DNA from: Gaiellasilicea sp963761905
GTDB lineage: Bacteria; Actinomycetota; Thermoleophilia; Gaiellales; Gaiellaceae
DNA length: 64,000 nt
NCBI GenBank assembly: GCA_963761905.1
Contig: CAVXIQ010000003.1
Span: 20,829-84,828 of the forward strand
Direction: 5' to 3'
Each line of letters begins with the position of its first letter. Within the stretch, counting starts at the first letter, position 1. The notes beneath the pieces were generated by a model. It did no database searches. It saw nothing but the letters and a program-made list of their open reading frames with translations, and had not been told where the DNA came from. A program made the position numbers and the translations under genes. Below, piece by piece: positions 34,729-48,640 of this stretch.

Positions 34729-35450
34729 GGCAGTCCGAAGCCCGCACGCGCGAGCTCGCGGCGCCCGTCGACGCCGAGGAGGTCGGCGACGAGCTCGAAG
34801 GCGCCGGCGCGGTTCCTCGTGCCCTTCACGACCGCAACCTCGTAACGGATCGTCGGCTGCGCGCGCCGCGGCAGGGGGATCGCGACGAGCCTGGCGCCCG
34901 CGGCGCGTACGTCGGTTGCGTAGACGAAGCCGGCGTCCGCCTCGCCGAGCGCGAGCTTGCCCACGATCCCCTTCACGTCGGGCTCCTGGCTGACCGCCTT
35001 GCGCAGCACGCGCAGGAGCTCGAGCCGCTTCAGCACTTCGCGGGTGTACAGCCCGACGGGCACCTTCGCGCCGGCGACGACCAGCTTCAGCTTCGGTCGT
35101 CTCGCCAGGTCGTAGACGGAGCGGATCGCTGCGGGGTTGCGCTTGGGCACCGCGAGGACGAGCGAGTTCGTCGCGAACGTGCGCGGACGCTCGACGAGCC
35201 CCTCGCGATAGAGCTGCTGCGTGTAGATCGGACTGGCGGAGGCGAAGACGTCGGCCGGCGCGCCCTGCCGGATCTGCAGCGTCAGCTGGTTCGAGCCGGC
35301 GAACTGAAAGCGGGCGCCCGGCGCGATTCGAGGCAGCGACTCGGTCAGAGAGGCGGCGGCGAAAACCGTGACCGGTTCATCTGCCCGCGCGCCCGTCCAG
35401 CCGGCGCCGACGAGGACGACGAGCGAGAACGCTGCGGCCAGGCGCCTCAT
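34725..35450 (-). CDS. modA: Molybdate-binding protein
   Basis: The 241-residue extracytoplasmic solute-binding protein of the molybdate importer. It has an N-terminal signal sequence (MRRLAAAFSLVVLVGAGWTGARA) with no lipobox Cys. Typical ModA blocks are VFAAASLTESLPRI, FQFAGSNQLTLQIRQGAPADVFASA, and GEADAGFVYATDV. Without a lipid anchor, how it stays at a Gram-positive surface is not clear. Start overlaps the regulator stop (ATGA); the order regulator-modA-modB-modC is complete. Confidence 0.9.
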   Translation of the reverse strand: MRRLAAAFSLVVLVGAGWTGARADEPVTVFAAASLTESLPRIAPGARFQFAGSNQLTLQIRQGAPADVFASASPIYTQQLYREGLVERPRTFATNSLVLAVPKRNPAAIRSVYDLARRPKLKLVVAGAKVPVGLYTREVLKRLELLRVLRKAVSQEPDVKGIVGKLALGEADAGFVYATDVRAAGARLVAIPLPRRAQPTIRYEVAVVKGTRNRAGAFELVADLLGVDGRRELARAGFGLP

Positions 35451-35821
35451 CGCTCGACCATGACCGAGGTCGCTTTGACGACGCCGGCCGCGCTGCCGCC
35501 CGGCTTGAGCCCGAGCTGCTCGACCGACTCGCGCGTGATGATTGCGACGACCCGAGCAGGCTCGGTCACATCGATTTCGACGCGCGCGAGGAAGCCGTCG
35601 ACCTCGACCGACCGGACGACGCCGCGGAAGTGGTTGCGCGCCGAGAGCGTCTCGTCTGTCGGCGCCCGGAGCCGCTCGACCTCGGCTGCCGCCACGACAC
35701 GACGGTTCGCCGAGTCGCGCTCGACCGCGATCTTCCCGGCGCGGTCCCAGCGGCGAAGCGTGTCGATGCTGATCCCGAGCGCTCGGGCGGCTTCCTGCGC
35801 CGAGAGAAATTGCCTAGGCAT
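35447..35821 (-). CDS. HTH (MerR/excisionase-type) - Mop domain molybdate regulator
   Basis: 124 residues: an N-terminal helix-turn-helix (FLSAQEAARALGISIDTLRRWDR) and a C-terminal Mop/TOBE domain (RNHFRGVVRSVEVDGFLARVEI ... VVAIITRESVEQLGLKPGG) that binds molybdate or tungstate. It leads the mod operon, its TGA overlapping the modA ATG. This compact form differs from E. coli ModE (LysR-like HTH plus two Mop domains) and is seen in actinobacteria and clostridia. It probably senses cytoplasmic molybdate and represses its own operon; a palindrome covers its first codons. Confidence 0.85.
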   Translation of the reverse strand: MPRQFLSAQEAARALGISIDTLRRWDRAGKIAVERDSANRRVVAAAEVERLRAPTDETLSARNHFRGVVRSVEVDGFLARVEIDVTEPARVVAIITRESVEQLGLKPGGSAAGVVKATSVMVER

Positions 35822-35841
35822 TGCCTGGACGCTACTAGAAT
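35811..35841. promoter_or_regulatory. Divergent leaderless promoters and palindrome at the mod regulator
   Basis: TGCCTAGGCA (35811-35820) is a perfect 10-bp palindrome over codons 1-3 of the regulator, directly followed by another TTGCCT half. Minus-strand TAGCGT (35829-35834) lies 7 nt before the regulator ATG; plus-strand TAGAAT (35836-35841) lies 7 nt before the GNAT GTG. The two -10 boxes are back to back, so a protein on the palindrome could affect both. Confidence 0.5.
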
Positions 35842-35848
35842 CCGAGCG

Positions 35849-36691
35849 GTGGACGTCCAGCTCGTCGCCGAACCGCGGGAGTTCCTCGCCCGAGCCGGCG
35901 ATCTCCTGCTCGCGGACGAACCGCGGAACAACCTAATCCTCGGCTTGCTCGGGACCCTCCGAGAGCAACCCCAGGTCTACCCGGAGTTCTCGCTCTGGCT
36001 CGTCGAGGATCTCGGTGAAATCGTCGGCGCCGCGCTCCGGACGCCTCCCCACGGGCTCGTGCTCGGCCCCGCCTCGCGTACTGCTGCGACCGCGCTCGTC
36101 GAATCGATCGAGGACGACCTTGCCGGCGCGGTAGGCGTCCTGCCGGAGATCGACGTCTTCGCCGCGGCGTGGAGCATGAGACGCGACGTCGCGACGGACG
36201 TGCGCTTCGAGCAGGGGATCTACGCCCTCGAGCGGTTGCTCGAACCGCGAGGCGTTCCGGGGGCTTCGAGGCCGGCCGCCAAGGCCGATTTCGAGCTCCT
36301 GCGGCTCTGGCTGCTCGACTTCTCGCGCGAGGCGCTCCACGAGGACGAGCCGGACGAGGGCCGGATCGAGCGGACGATCCGACAGCGGCTCGAACACGAT
36401 GAGTCCAGCTTTCTGATCTGGGAGGACGGTGAGCCCGTCTCCCTTGCCGGCTCTGGCGGCACTACGCCGTCAGGCTCGCGGATCGGCCCGGTCTACACCC
36501 CGCCAGAACACCGCGGCCAGGGCTACGGCTCGGCGGTCACTGCGGCGATCACGCGCGCGCGCCTCGAGGCCGGCCGGCGCTTCTGCTTCCTCTACACCGA
36601 CCTCGCGAACCCGACCTCGAACAAGATCTACGTCGACCTCGGCTACCAGAAGATCGCCGAGTCCCGCGAGTACGCCTTCGCGCCCGGCTAG
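35849..36691 (+). CDS. GNAT family N-acetyltransferase
   Basis: 280 residues. The C-terminal GNAT domain has the acetyl-CoA loop VYTPPEHRGQGYGSAVTAAI (R/Q-x-x-G-x-G/A) and YTDLANPTSNKIYVDLGYQKI, the classic motif A to B stretch. The N-terminal half is a second, degenerate GNAT-like or unrelated domain (DEPRNNLILGLLGTL). The acceptor substrate is unknown. GTG at 35849 is supported by TAGAAT 7 nt upstream. Its stop overlaps that of the converging SMI1-like gene at CTAG (36688-36691). Confidence 0.85.
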   Translation: MDVQLVAEPREFLARAGDLLLADEPRNNLILGLLGTLREQPQVYPEFSLWLVEDLGEIVGAALRTPPHGLVLGPASRTAATALVESIEDDLAGAVGVLPEIDVFAAAWSMRRDVATDVRFEQGIYALERLLEPRGVPGASRPAAKADFELLRLWLLDFSREALHEDEPDEGRIERTIRQRLEHDESSFLIWEDGEPVSLAGSGGTTPSGSRIGPVYTPPEHRGQGYGSAVTAAITRARLEAGRRFCFLYTDLANPTSNKIYVDLGYQKIAESREYAFAPG

Positions 36692-37416
36692 CCGAAGAAA
36701 CGGCGGAACAGCCCCGGCCGCTCGTCCGGGCGCCGGTAGGCGAAGAGCCGCTCGTACCCACGGCGCACCACGTGCGTTCTCGGCCCGAACCGACCCCAGG
36801 AAAAGCCCATTCCGATCTCCGCCTCGCGGAGATCGACGAAGACGAATTGATCTCCGAGCTCGGTTGCGAACGCGCGTAGGTCGGCGTCGGCGGCGAGGGC
36901 AGCGTCGTGGTCGATCTCGCCGAGATTCGTTCCCCAGACGTTGAACGGACGATCCTCCTGGACGTCGTCGACAAGCGACGCGTGTGGAGGCGAGAGCGTC
37001 CGGAACCACTCGCGAAGGAACTCGGCGAGGCTCGAGGACTGGAAAAGGACGACCGGCGGGTCGTGACAGACGAAGAAGACCGAAGCCGTCTCTCGCTCCG
37101 CCGGGGTCAGATCGAGAACCCAATGGTTCCCGAAGCCGTCGGGGGCGATCGGCAACCCTGAGGGGAACATGTCTTCCGCCTCGAAGGAGAGCGTCCGCCC
37201 ACTGAAGTCGAGGTCGTGCCACGGGATGGAGATCGCCGCCGTGTGCTCGAGAACGTCCCGAACCTCGCGCGGCACGGCCACCCCGAGCTCCTGCTCGATG
37301 CTCTCGATCTCGGACGGTGCGAGTCCAGGCTCGAGCTCGAGCTGGACCGGCTTTCCGTTCTTGCCCACGAGCTCCGCTTGACGCGCGCGCTCGATCTCGG
37401 CGACTGGATCGCTCAT
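36688..37416 (-). CDS. SMI1/KNR4-like protein
   Basis: 242 residues. The segment LAPSEIESIEQELGVAVPRE followed by VRDVLEHTAA is the hallmark start of the SMI1/KNR4 (SUKH) fold, with IAPDGFGNHWVLDLTP as the second conserved piece. SUKH proteins are frequent immunity proteins for contact-dependent or polymorphic toxins but also occur as housekeeping proteins; no toxin gene is nearby. The ATG at 37416 abuts the stop of the carboxyltransferase gene, so it is co-transcribed with it. Confidence 0.75.
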   Translation of the reverse strand: MSDPVAEIERARQAELVGKNGKPVQLELEPGLAPSEIESIEQELGVAVPREVRDVLEHTAAISIPWHDLDFSGRTLSFEAEDMFPSGLPIAPDGFGNHWVLDLTPAERETASVFFVCHDPPVVLFQSSSLAEFLREWFRTLSPPHASLVDDVQEDRPFNVWGTNLGEIDHDAALAADADLRAFATELGDQFVFVDLREAEIGMGFSWGRFGPRTHVVRRGYERLFAYRRPDERPGLFRRFFG

Positions 37417-38982
37417 CTACAGCGGGATGTTGCCGTGCTTGCGCTTCGGCGTCGGCTCGCGCTTCGTCAGCGCCGTCTCGAGCGCCGAGACGAGAACCGG
37501 TCGCGTCCGCCGCGGCTCGATCACCTCGTCCACGTAGCCGCGCTCGGCGGCGTGGTAGGGGTTCGCGAACCGCTCCTTGTACTCGGCGATCAGCTCCGCG
37601 CGTCGAGCATCGGGGTCGACAGCGTCCGCGAGCTCGTGCCGGAAGATGATGTTGACGGCGCCCTCAGGCCCCATCACCGCCACCTCCGCGGTCGGCCAGG
37701 CGAGGTTGAAGTCGGCCCGGATGTGCTTCGAGCTCATCACGTCGTACGCCCCGCCGTACGCCTTTCGGAGGATCACGGTCAGCTTCGGCACGGTCGCCTC
37801 CGCATAGGCGTACAGCAGCTTGGCTCCGTGGCGGATGATCCCGCCCCACTCCTGCTCGGTTCCGGGAAGGAAGCCCGGCACGTCGACGAACGTGACGAGC
37901 GGGATGTTGAAGGCGTCGCAGGTGCGGACGAAGCGGGCGGCCTTCGTCGACGCATCGATGTCGAGCACGCCGGCGAGCGCCTGCGGCTGGTTCCCGACGA
38001 TCCCGACCGAGTGGCCCGCGAGTCGTGCGAAACCGCAGACGATGTTCTCGGCGAAGCGCTCCTGGATCTCCAGGAACTCACCGTCGTCGACCACCTTCGC
38101 GATCACCTGCTTGACGTCGTAGGGCTTCGTCGCGCTGTCGGGGATGAAGGTGTCGAGCTCGGGCGCCTCGCGGTCGGAAGGGTCCGACGGAGCCGCGTAC
38201 ACGGGCGACTCGAGGTTGTTCTGGGGCAGGAACGAGAGCAGGTAGCGCGCGTCCTCGAGCACGGCCTCCTCGTCGGGCGCGGTCAGATGCGCGACGCCGG
38301 ACTTCTCGGCGTGTGCGGCCGCGCCGCCCAGCTCCTCCTGCGTCACCTCCTCGCCCGTCACCGTCTTCACCACGTCGGGGCCGGTGATGAACATGTACGA
38401 GCTGCCCTCCGCCATCAGGACGAAATCGGTGATCGCCGGCGAGTAGACGGCGCCGCCGGCGCACGGCCCGAGCACGAGCGAGAGCTGCGGCACGACCCCG
38501 GAGGCCTGGACGTTCCGCCAGAAGATCTCGGCGTAGCCGGCGAGCGAGACCACGCCCTCCTGGATCCGCGCTCCGCCCGAGTCGTTGATCCCGATCACGG
38601 GGCAGCCGTACTTGACGGCGAGATCCATCACCTTGCAGATCTTCTCGGCGAAGACCTCCGAGAGCGAGCCGCCGAAGACGGTGAAGTCCTGGCTGAAGAC
38701 GAAGACCTTGCGGCCGAAGATGGTGCCGTAGCCGGTGACAACGGCGTCGCCGTAGGGCCGGTTCGCCATCGAGTCGAAGTCGGGGTTCCGGTGGCGAACG
38801 TAGCGGTCGAGCTCGACGAAGGAGCCCGGATCGAGCAGCCTCTCGACCCGCTCGCCCGCCAGCAGCTTCCCCCGCTCCCGCTGCCGCGCGACTGCCTTCT
38901 CACTCCCGGCGTGCTCGGCCTGCTCGTTGAGCTCCTGGAGCCAGGCGAGCTTCGCGGCGGTGGTGTCGTGGAGCTCGGCCAT
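37417..38982 (-). CDS. Acyl-CoA carboxylase beta subunit (carboxyltransferase)
   Basis: 521 residues, a propionyl/acetyl-CoA carboxyltransferase of the PccB/AccD type. N-half crotonase-like domain: RERGKLLAGERVERLLDPGS, FGGSLSEVFAEKICKVMDLA, INDSGGARIQEGV and GPCAGGAVYSPA; C-half: VDVPGFLPGTEQEWGGIIRHG and AYGGAYDVMSSKHI. It transfers CO2 from biotin on the alpha subunit (probably 25786-27567) to acyl-CoA. The Asp/Ile specificity position was not assigned, so acetyl- versus propionyl-CoA is open. ATG at 38982 has TAGGCT 6 nt upstream and an inverted repeat over the -35 region. Confidence 0.93.
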   Translation of the reverse strand: MAELHDTTAAKLAWLQELNEQAEHAGSEKAVARQRERGKLLAGERVERLLDPGSFVELDRYVRHRNPDFDSMANRPYGDAVVTGYGTIFGRKVFVFSQDFTVFGGSLSEVFAEKICKVMDLAVKYGCPVIGINDSGGARIQEGVVSLAGYAEIFWRNVQASGVVPQLSLVLGPCAGGAVYSPAITDFVLMAEGSSYMFITGPDVVKTVTGEEVTQEELGGAAAHAEKSGVAHLTAPDEEAVLEDARYLLSFLPQNNLESPVYAAPSDPSDREAPELDTFIPDSATKPYDVKQVIAKVVDDGEFLEIQERFAENIVCGFARLAGHSVGIVGNQPQALAGVLDIDASTKAARFVRTCDAFNIPLVTFVDVPGFLPGTEQEWGGIIRHGAKLLYAYAEATVPKLTVILRKAYGGAYDVMSSKHIRADFNLAWPTAEVAVMGPEGAVNIIFRHELADAVDPDARRAELIAEYKERFANPYHAAERGYVDEVIEPRRTRPVLVSALETALTKREPTPKRKHGNIPL

Positions 38983-38988
38983 CGTCGG

Positions 38989-38994
38989 AGCCTA
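38989..38994 (-). promoter_or_regulatory. -10 box TAGGCT for the carboxyltransferase
   Basis: Minus-strand GGTTAGGCT with TAGGCT 6 nt before the ATG at 38982. At 17-bp spacing the -35 position falls at 39012-39017, inside an inverted repeat. Confidence 0.55.
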
Positions 38995-39007
38995 ACCGCG
39001 CCCGAAC

Positions 39008-39030
39008 GCTTGTGTTTCTCCAACACAAGC
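39008..39030. promoter_or_regulatory. Inverted-repeat operator candidate
   Basis: GCTTGTGTT (39008-39016), spacer TCTCC, AACACAAGC (39022-39030): perfect 9-bp arms covering the -35 region of the carboxyltransferase promoter. A third identical half-site AACACAAGC at 39081-39089 overlaps the -35 position of the divergent PLP-enzyme promoter. A TetR-like acyl-CoA-responsive repressor is one guess. Confidence 0.5.
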
Positions 39031-39106
39031 CGATCGAGACGGCTTGTTCTGGGGCTCGAGCGGAGGCTTTGGATTGAATGAACACAAGCTCGTTCCGGCG
39101 CGGCGG

Positions 39107-39112
39107 TATCGT
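39107..39112 (+). promoter_or_regulatory. -10 box TATCGT for the PLP enzyme
   Basis: TATCGT lies 6 nt before the ATG at 39119; the 17-bp-upstream -35 position overlaps the AACACAAGC half-site. Confidence 0.5.
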
Positions 39113-39118
39113 CGCGCC

Positions 39119-40084
39119 ATGGAGACGCCGCTCGACCGCTCGACGACCTGGGCCTACGAGGACGGCGAGCCCGGCGCGTTCCACTACGCGCGCGCCGCGC
39201 ATCCGAACGGGGTCGCCGCCGAGCGCGCGCTCGGGGAGCTCGAAGGGGGCGACGCCGTCCTCTTCGCCTCGGGAACGGCGGCCACGACAGCCGTCGCGCT
39301 CGCCCTGCTCCAGCCCGGCCAGACGATTGCGCTCGCCGAGGACGCCTACTACGGCACCGGCGTCACCTTCGCCGAGCTCGGCCGCTGGGGCTTGAACCAC
39401 GTTGTCTTCGACCAGACCGGCCCGCCGCCGCCTGACGCCGATCTCGTCTGGATCGAGTCGCCGTCGAATCCCCTCCTGACCGTGCCCGACTTCGAGGCGG
39501 CCGTCGCCCACCCGGCTTCGGTTCTCTGCGACGCCACCGCCTCGACGCCCGTCCACCTCCGGTCGCTCGAGCGAGGCTGCGACTTCGCCCTGCACAGCGC
39601 CACGAAATACCTCGCCGGCCACCACGACGCGCTGCTCGGCGCGGTCGTCTGCCGCCGCCCCGAGGACGCCGAGCGGCTGCGCGCGTTCCGCAACGCGACC
39701 GGCGCGATCGCAGGCCCCGACGCCGCCTGGATCCTGCTCCGCGGCCTGCGCACGCTCGAGGTGCGCGTGCTGCGCCAGACGGAGAGCGCCCACGCGCTCG
39801 CAGAGCGCCTCGCCGCCCACTCCGCCGTCACGACCGTCCGCTACCCGGGCTTCGGCGGCCTCCTCTCCTTCGACGTCGCCGACGGTGAGGCCGCGCGCCT
39901 CGTCGAGACCGGGACGAAGCTGATCGTGAACGCGACAAGCCTCGGCGGCGTCACCTCCACGATCGAGACCCGCTTTCGCTGGGAGGGAACCCGGGTTCCA
40001 CCCGGCCTGCTTCGCCTCAGCGTCGGCGTCGAGCAGGTCGAGGAGCTGTGGGTCGATCTCGAGCAAGCCCTGGCGAGAATCTGA
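39119..40084 (+). CDS. Cys/Met-metabolism PLP-dependent enzyme (short)
   Basis: 321 residues of the cystathionine gamma-synthase/beta-lyase family (fold type I). The N-terminus TPLDRSTTWAYEDG, ASGTAATTAVALALL, EDAYYGTG with the PLP-stacking Tyr, WIESPSNPLLTVPDF, CDATASTP and the PLP Lys in LHSATKYLAGHHDAL are all present. At about 320 residues it is shorter than the usual 380-400; the C-terminal domain is trimmed. It may act in transsulfuration or methionine/homocysteine chemistry. Divergent from the carboxyltransferase operon and sharing a candidate operator with it. Confidence 0.85.
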   Translation: METPLDRSTTWAYEDGEPGAFHYARAAHPNGVAAERALGELEGGDAVLFASGTAATTAVALALLQPGQTIALAEDAYYGTGVTFAELGRWGLNHVVFDQTGPPPPDADLVWIESPSNPLLTVPDFEAAVAHPASVLCDATASTPVHLRSLERGCDFALHSATKYLAGHHDALLGAVVCRRPEDAERLRAFRNATGAIAGPDAAWILLRGLRTLEVRVLRQTESAHALAERLAAHSAVTTVRYPGFGGLLSFDVADGEAARLVETGTKLIVNATSLGGVTSTIETRFRWEGTRVPPGLLRLSVGVEQVEELWVDLEQALARI

Positions 40085-40147
40085 GCCGCAAACGATACTC
40101 ACCATGCGCAAGCGCGAATCCGTCCCGCTGACGACAAAGGAGTCAGA

Positions 40148-47163
<7,016 letters not shown>

Positions 47164-47178
<15 letters not shown>

Positions 47179-47204
47179 GCAGAGCGTGGCTGTACCAGTA
47201 GGCA
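47164..47204 (+). repeat. 18-bp imperfect direct repeat at the kinase/cheR junction
   Basis: TGGCTGTATCAGTAGGCA (47164-47181) and TGGCTGTACCAGTAGGCA (47187-47204) differ by one base and are 5 bp apart. The first copy carries the kinase stop codon, the second the first codons of cheR. Confidence 0.85.
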
Positions 47205-48031
47205 AAGAGGAGGAGCCCGACCTCGAGCAGATCGAGATCGAGCTTCTCCTGGAAGGGATCCACCGGCGCTACGGATTCGACTTCCGGGAGTACGCGCCGG
47301 CGTCGCTCAGGCGGCGGCTCCGTCGGCGGATGGACGGCGAGGGAGTGGAGTCGGTCTCGGCGCTCCAGGCGCTCGTGCTCCACGACCCGCAGGTGATGGA
47401 GCGGCTGCTCCTCGATCTCTCGATCAACGTCACGGCGATGTTCCGCGACCCGAGCTTCTTCCTCGCGTTCCGGCAGCAGGTGGTGCCGCTGCTCGCGACC
47501 TACCCCTTCTCGCGGCTCTGGGTCGCCGGCTGCTCGACGGGCGAGGAGGTCTACTCGCTCGCCATCCTCCTCGCCGAGGAGGGCCTTTCCGAGCGCACGC
47601 GCATCTACGCGACCGACATCAACGAGGCCGTGATCGACCTGGCGCGCCTGGGCGTCTTCCCTCTCGACAAGATGCAGGAGTACACGCACAACTACATCCG
47701 GGCCGGCGGGACGAGCGCGTTCTCGAAGTACTATGTGGCGCGGTACGACGGGGCGCAGTTCGCACGTTCTCTGACCGAGAGCGTGGTCTTCGCCCAACAC
47801 AACCTCGCTTCAGATGCGGCCTTCAACGAGTTCAACGTGATCACGTGCCGGAACGTGCTGATCTACTTCGATCGGCCGTTGCAGGATCACGTCCAGCGGC
47901 TCTTCTACGAGAGCCTCACCACCTTCGGAGTCCTTGCGCTCGGGCAGAAGGAGACGATCCGGCAGTCTCCGCACGAGGACGCGTACGAGGCGCTCGCAGC
48001 GGACGAGCGGCTCTACCGCAAGGTGAGGTGA
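47186..48031 (+). CDS. cheR: CheR-type protein-glutamate methyltransferase
   Basis: 281 residues. The N-terminal helical domain (LLEGIHRRYGFDFREYAPAS LRRRL region) and SAM domain are complete: FRDPSFFLAFRQ, WVAGCSTGEEVYSLAI (motif I), YATDINEAVIDLARLG, and ITCRNVLIYFDRPLQ are diagnostic of CheR. It methylates Glu side chains of signalling proteins with SAM. No methyl-accepting receptor is visible here, so its target may be a receptor elsewhere or the helical HAMP/coiled-coil kinase. GTG at 47186 lies 7 bp past the kinase stop. Confidence 0.9.
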   Translation: MAVPVGKEEEPDLEQIEIELLLEGIHRRYGFDFREYAPASLRRRLRRRMDGEGVESVSALQALVLHDPQVMERLLLDLSINVTAMFRDPSFFLAFRQQVVPLLATYPFSRLWVAGCSTGEEVYSLAILLAEEGLSERTRIYATDINEAVIDLARLGVFPLDKMQEYTHNYIRAGGTSAFSKYYVARYDGAQFARSLTESVVFAQHNLASDAAFNEFNVITCRNVLIYFDRPLQDHVQRLFYESLTTFGVLALGQKETIRQSPHEDAYEALAADERLYRKVR

Positions 48032-48061
48032 CCGCGTGAGCGTTCAGCCGAAAGTCGGCCG

Positions 48062-48640
48062 ATGAGCTGCGAGCTGATCGCGATCGGAGCCTCATGGGGC
48101 GGCCTGAACGCGATGAGCACCGTGCTCGACGGGCTCGAGCCCGAGGTGGACGCCCCGATCGTCTTCGTCCAGCACCGCGATCCCGCTTCGCAGCGGGGCG
48201 GGCTCGTGCTGCTCCTCCAGCGACACGTCGAGCGACCCGTGCTCGAGCCCGACGACAAGCAGCCGATCGAGCGGGGTCATGTCTACGTCGCTCCTGCCGA
48301 TTACCACCTCCTGGTGGAGAACGGCCACTTCTCGCTCTCGACGGACGCCCGCGTGCAGTTCGCGCGCCCGTCGATCGACGTCCTCTTCGAGTCGGTGGCT
48401 GAGGCGTACGGCGAGCGTGCGACCGGGATCGTCCTCACCGGCGCGAACGCCGACGGCGCCCATGGCCTGGCGGCGATCAAGGCCGCTGGCGGGATCGCGG
48501 TCGTTCAGGAGCCCGAGAGCGCGTCGCGGAGGGCGATGCCCGACGCGGCGCTGGCCGCCGTCGGCGAGGCTGACGCCGTCCTGCCCGTGGAGCAGATTCC
48601 GCGCTTCCTCCACGAGCTCTGCGTCGGGGCGGTGCGATGA
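48062..48640 (+). CDS. cheB: CheB-type methylesterase (catalytic domain only)
   Basis: 192 residues corresponding to the CheB C-terminal esterase without the usual receiver domain. The catalytic Ser is in AIGASWGGLNAM, His in FVQHRDPAS and Asp in TGANADGAHGLAAI. It removes methyl groups (or deamidates Gln) from CheR targets. Lacking its own receiver, its activity would have to be set by interaction; the next gene supplies a receiver at the N-terminus of a kinase, and the two overlap by ATGA. Confidence 0.9.
   Translation: MSCELIAIGASWGGLNAMSTVLDGLEPEVDAPIVFVQHRDPASQRGGLVLLLQRHVERPVLEPDDKQPIERGHVYVAPADYHLLVENGHFSLSTDARVQFARPSIDVLFESVAEAYGERATGIVLTGANADGAHGLAAIKAAGGIAVVQEPESASRRAMPDAALAAVGEADAVLPVEQIPRFLHELCVGAVR

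Noticed and set aside
36688..37416. SMI1/SUKH protein as immunity gene of a toxin system
   Set aside because: No toxin-like gene adjoins it; it is co-oriented with, and directly abuts, a carboxylase subunit gene.
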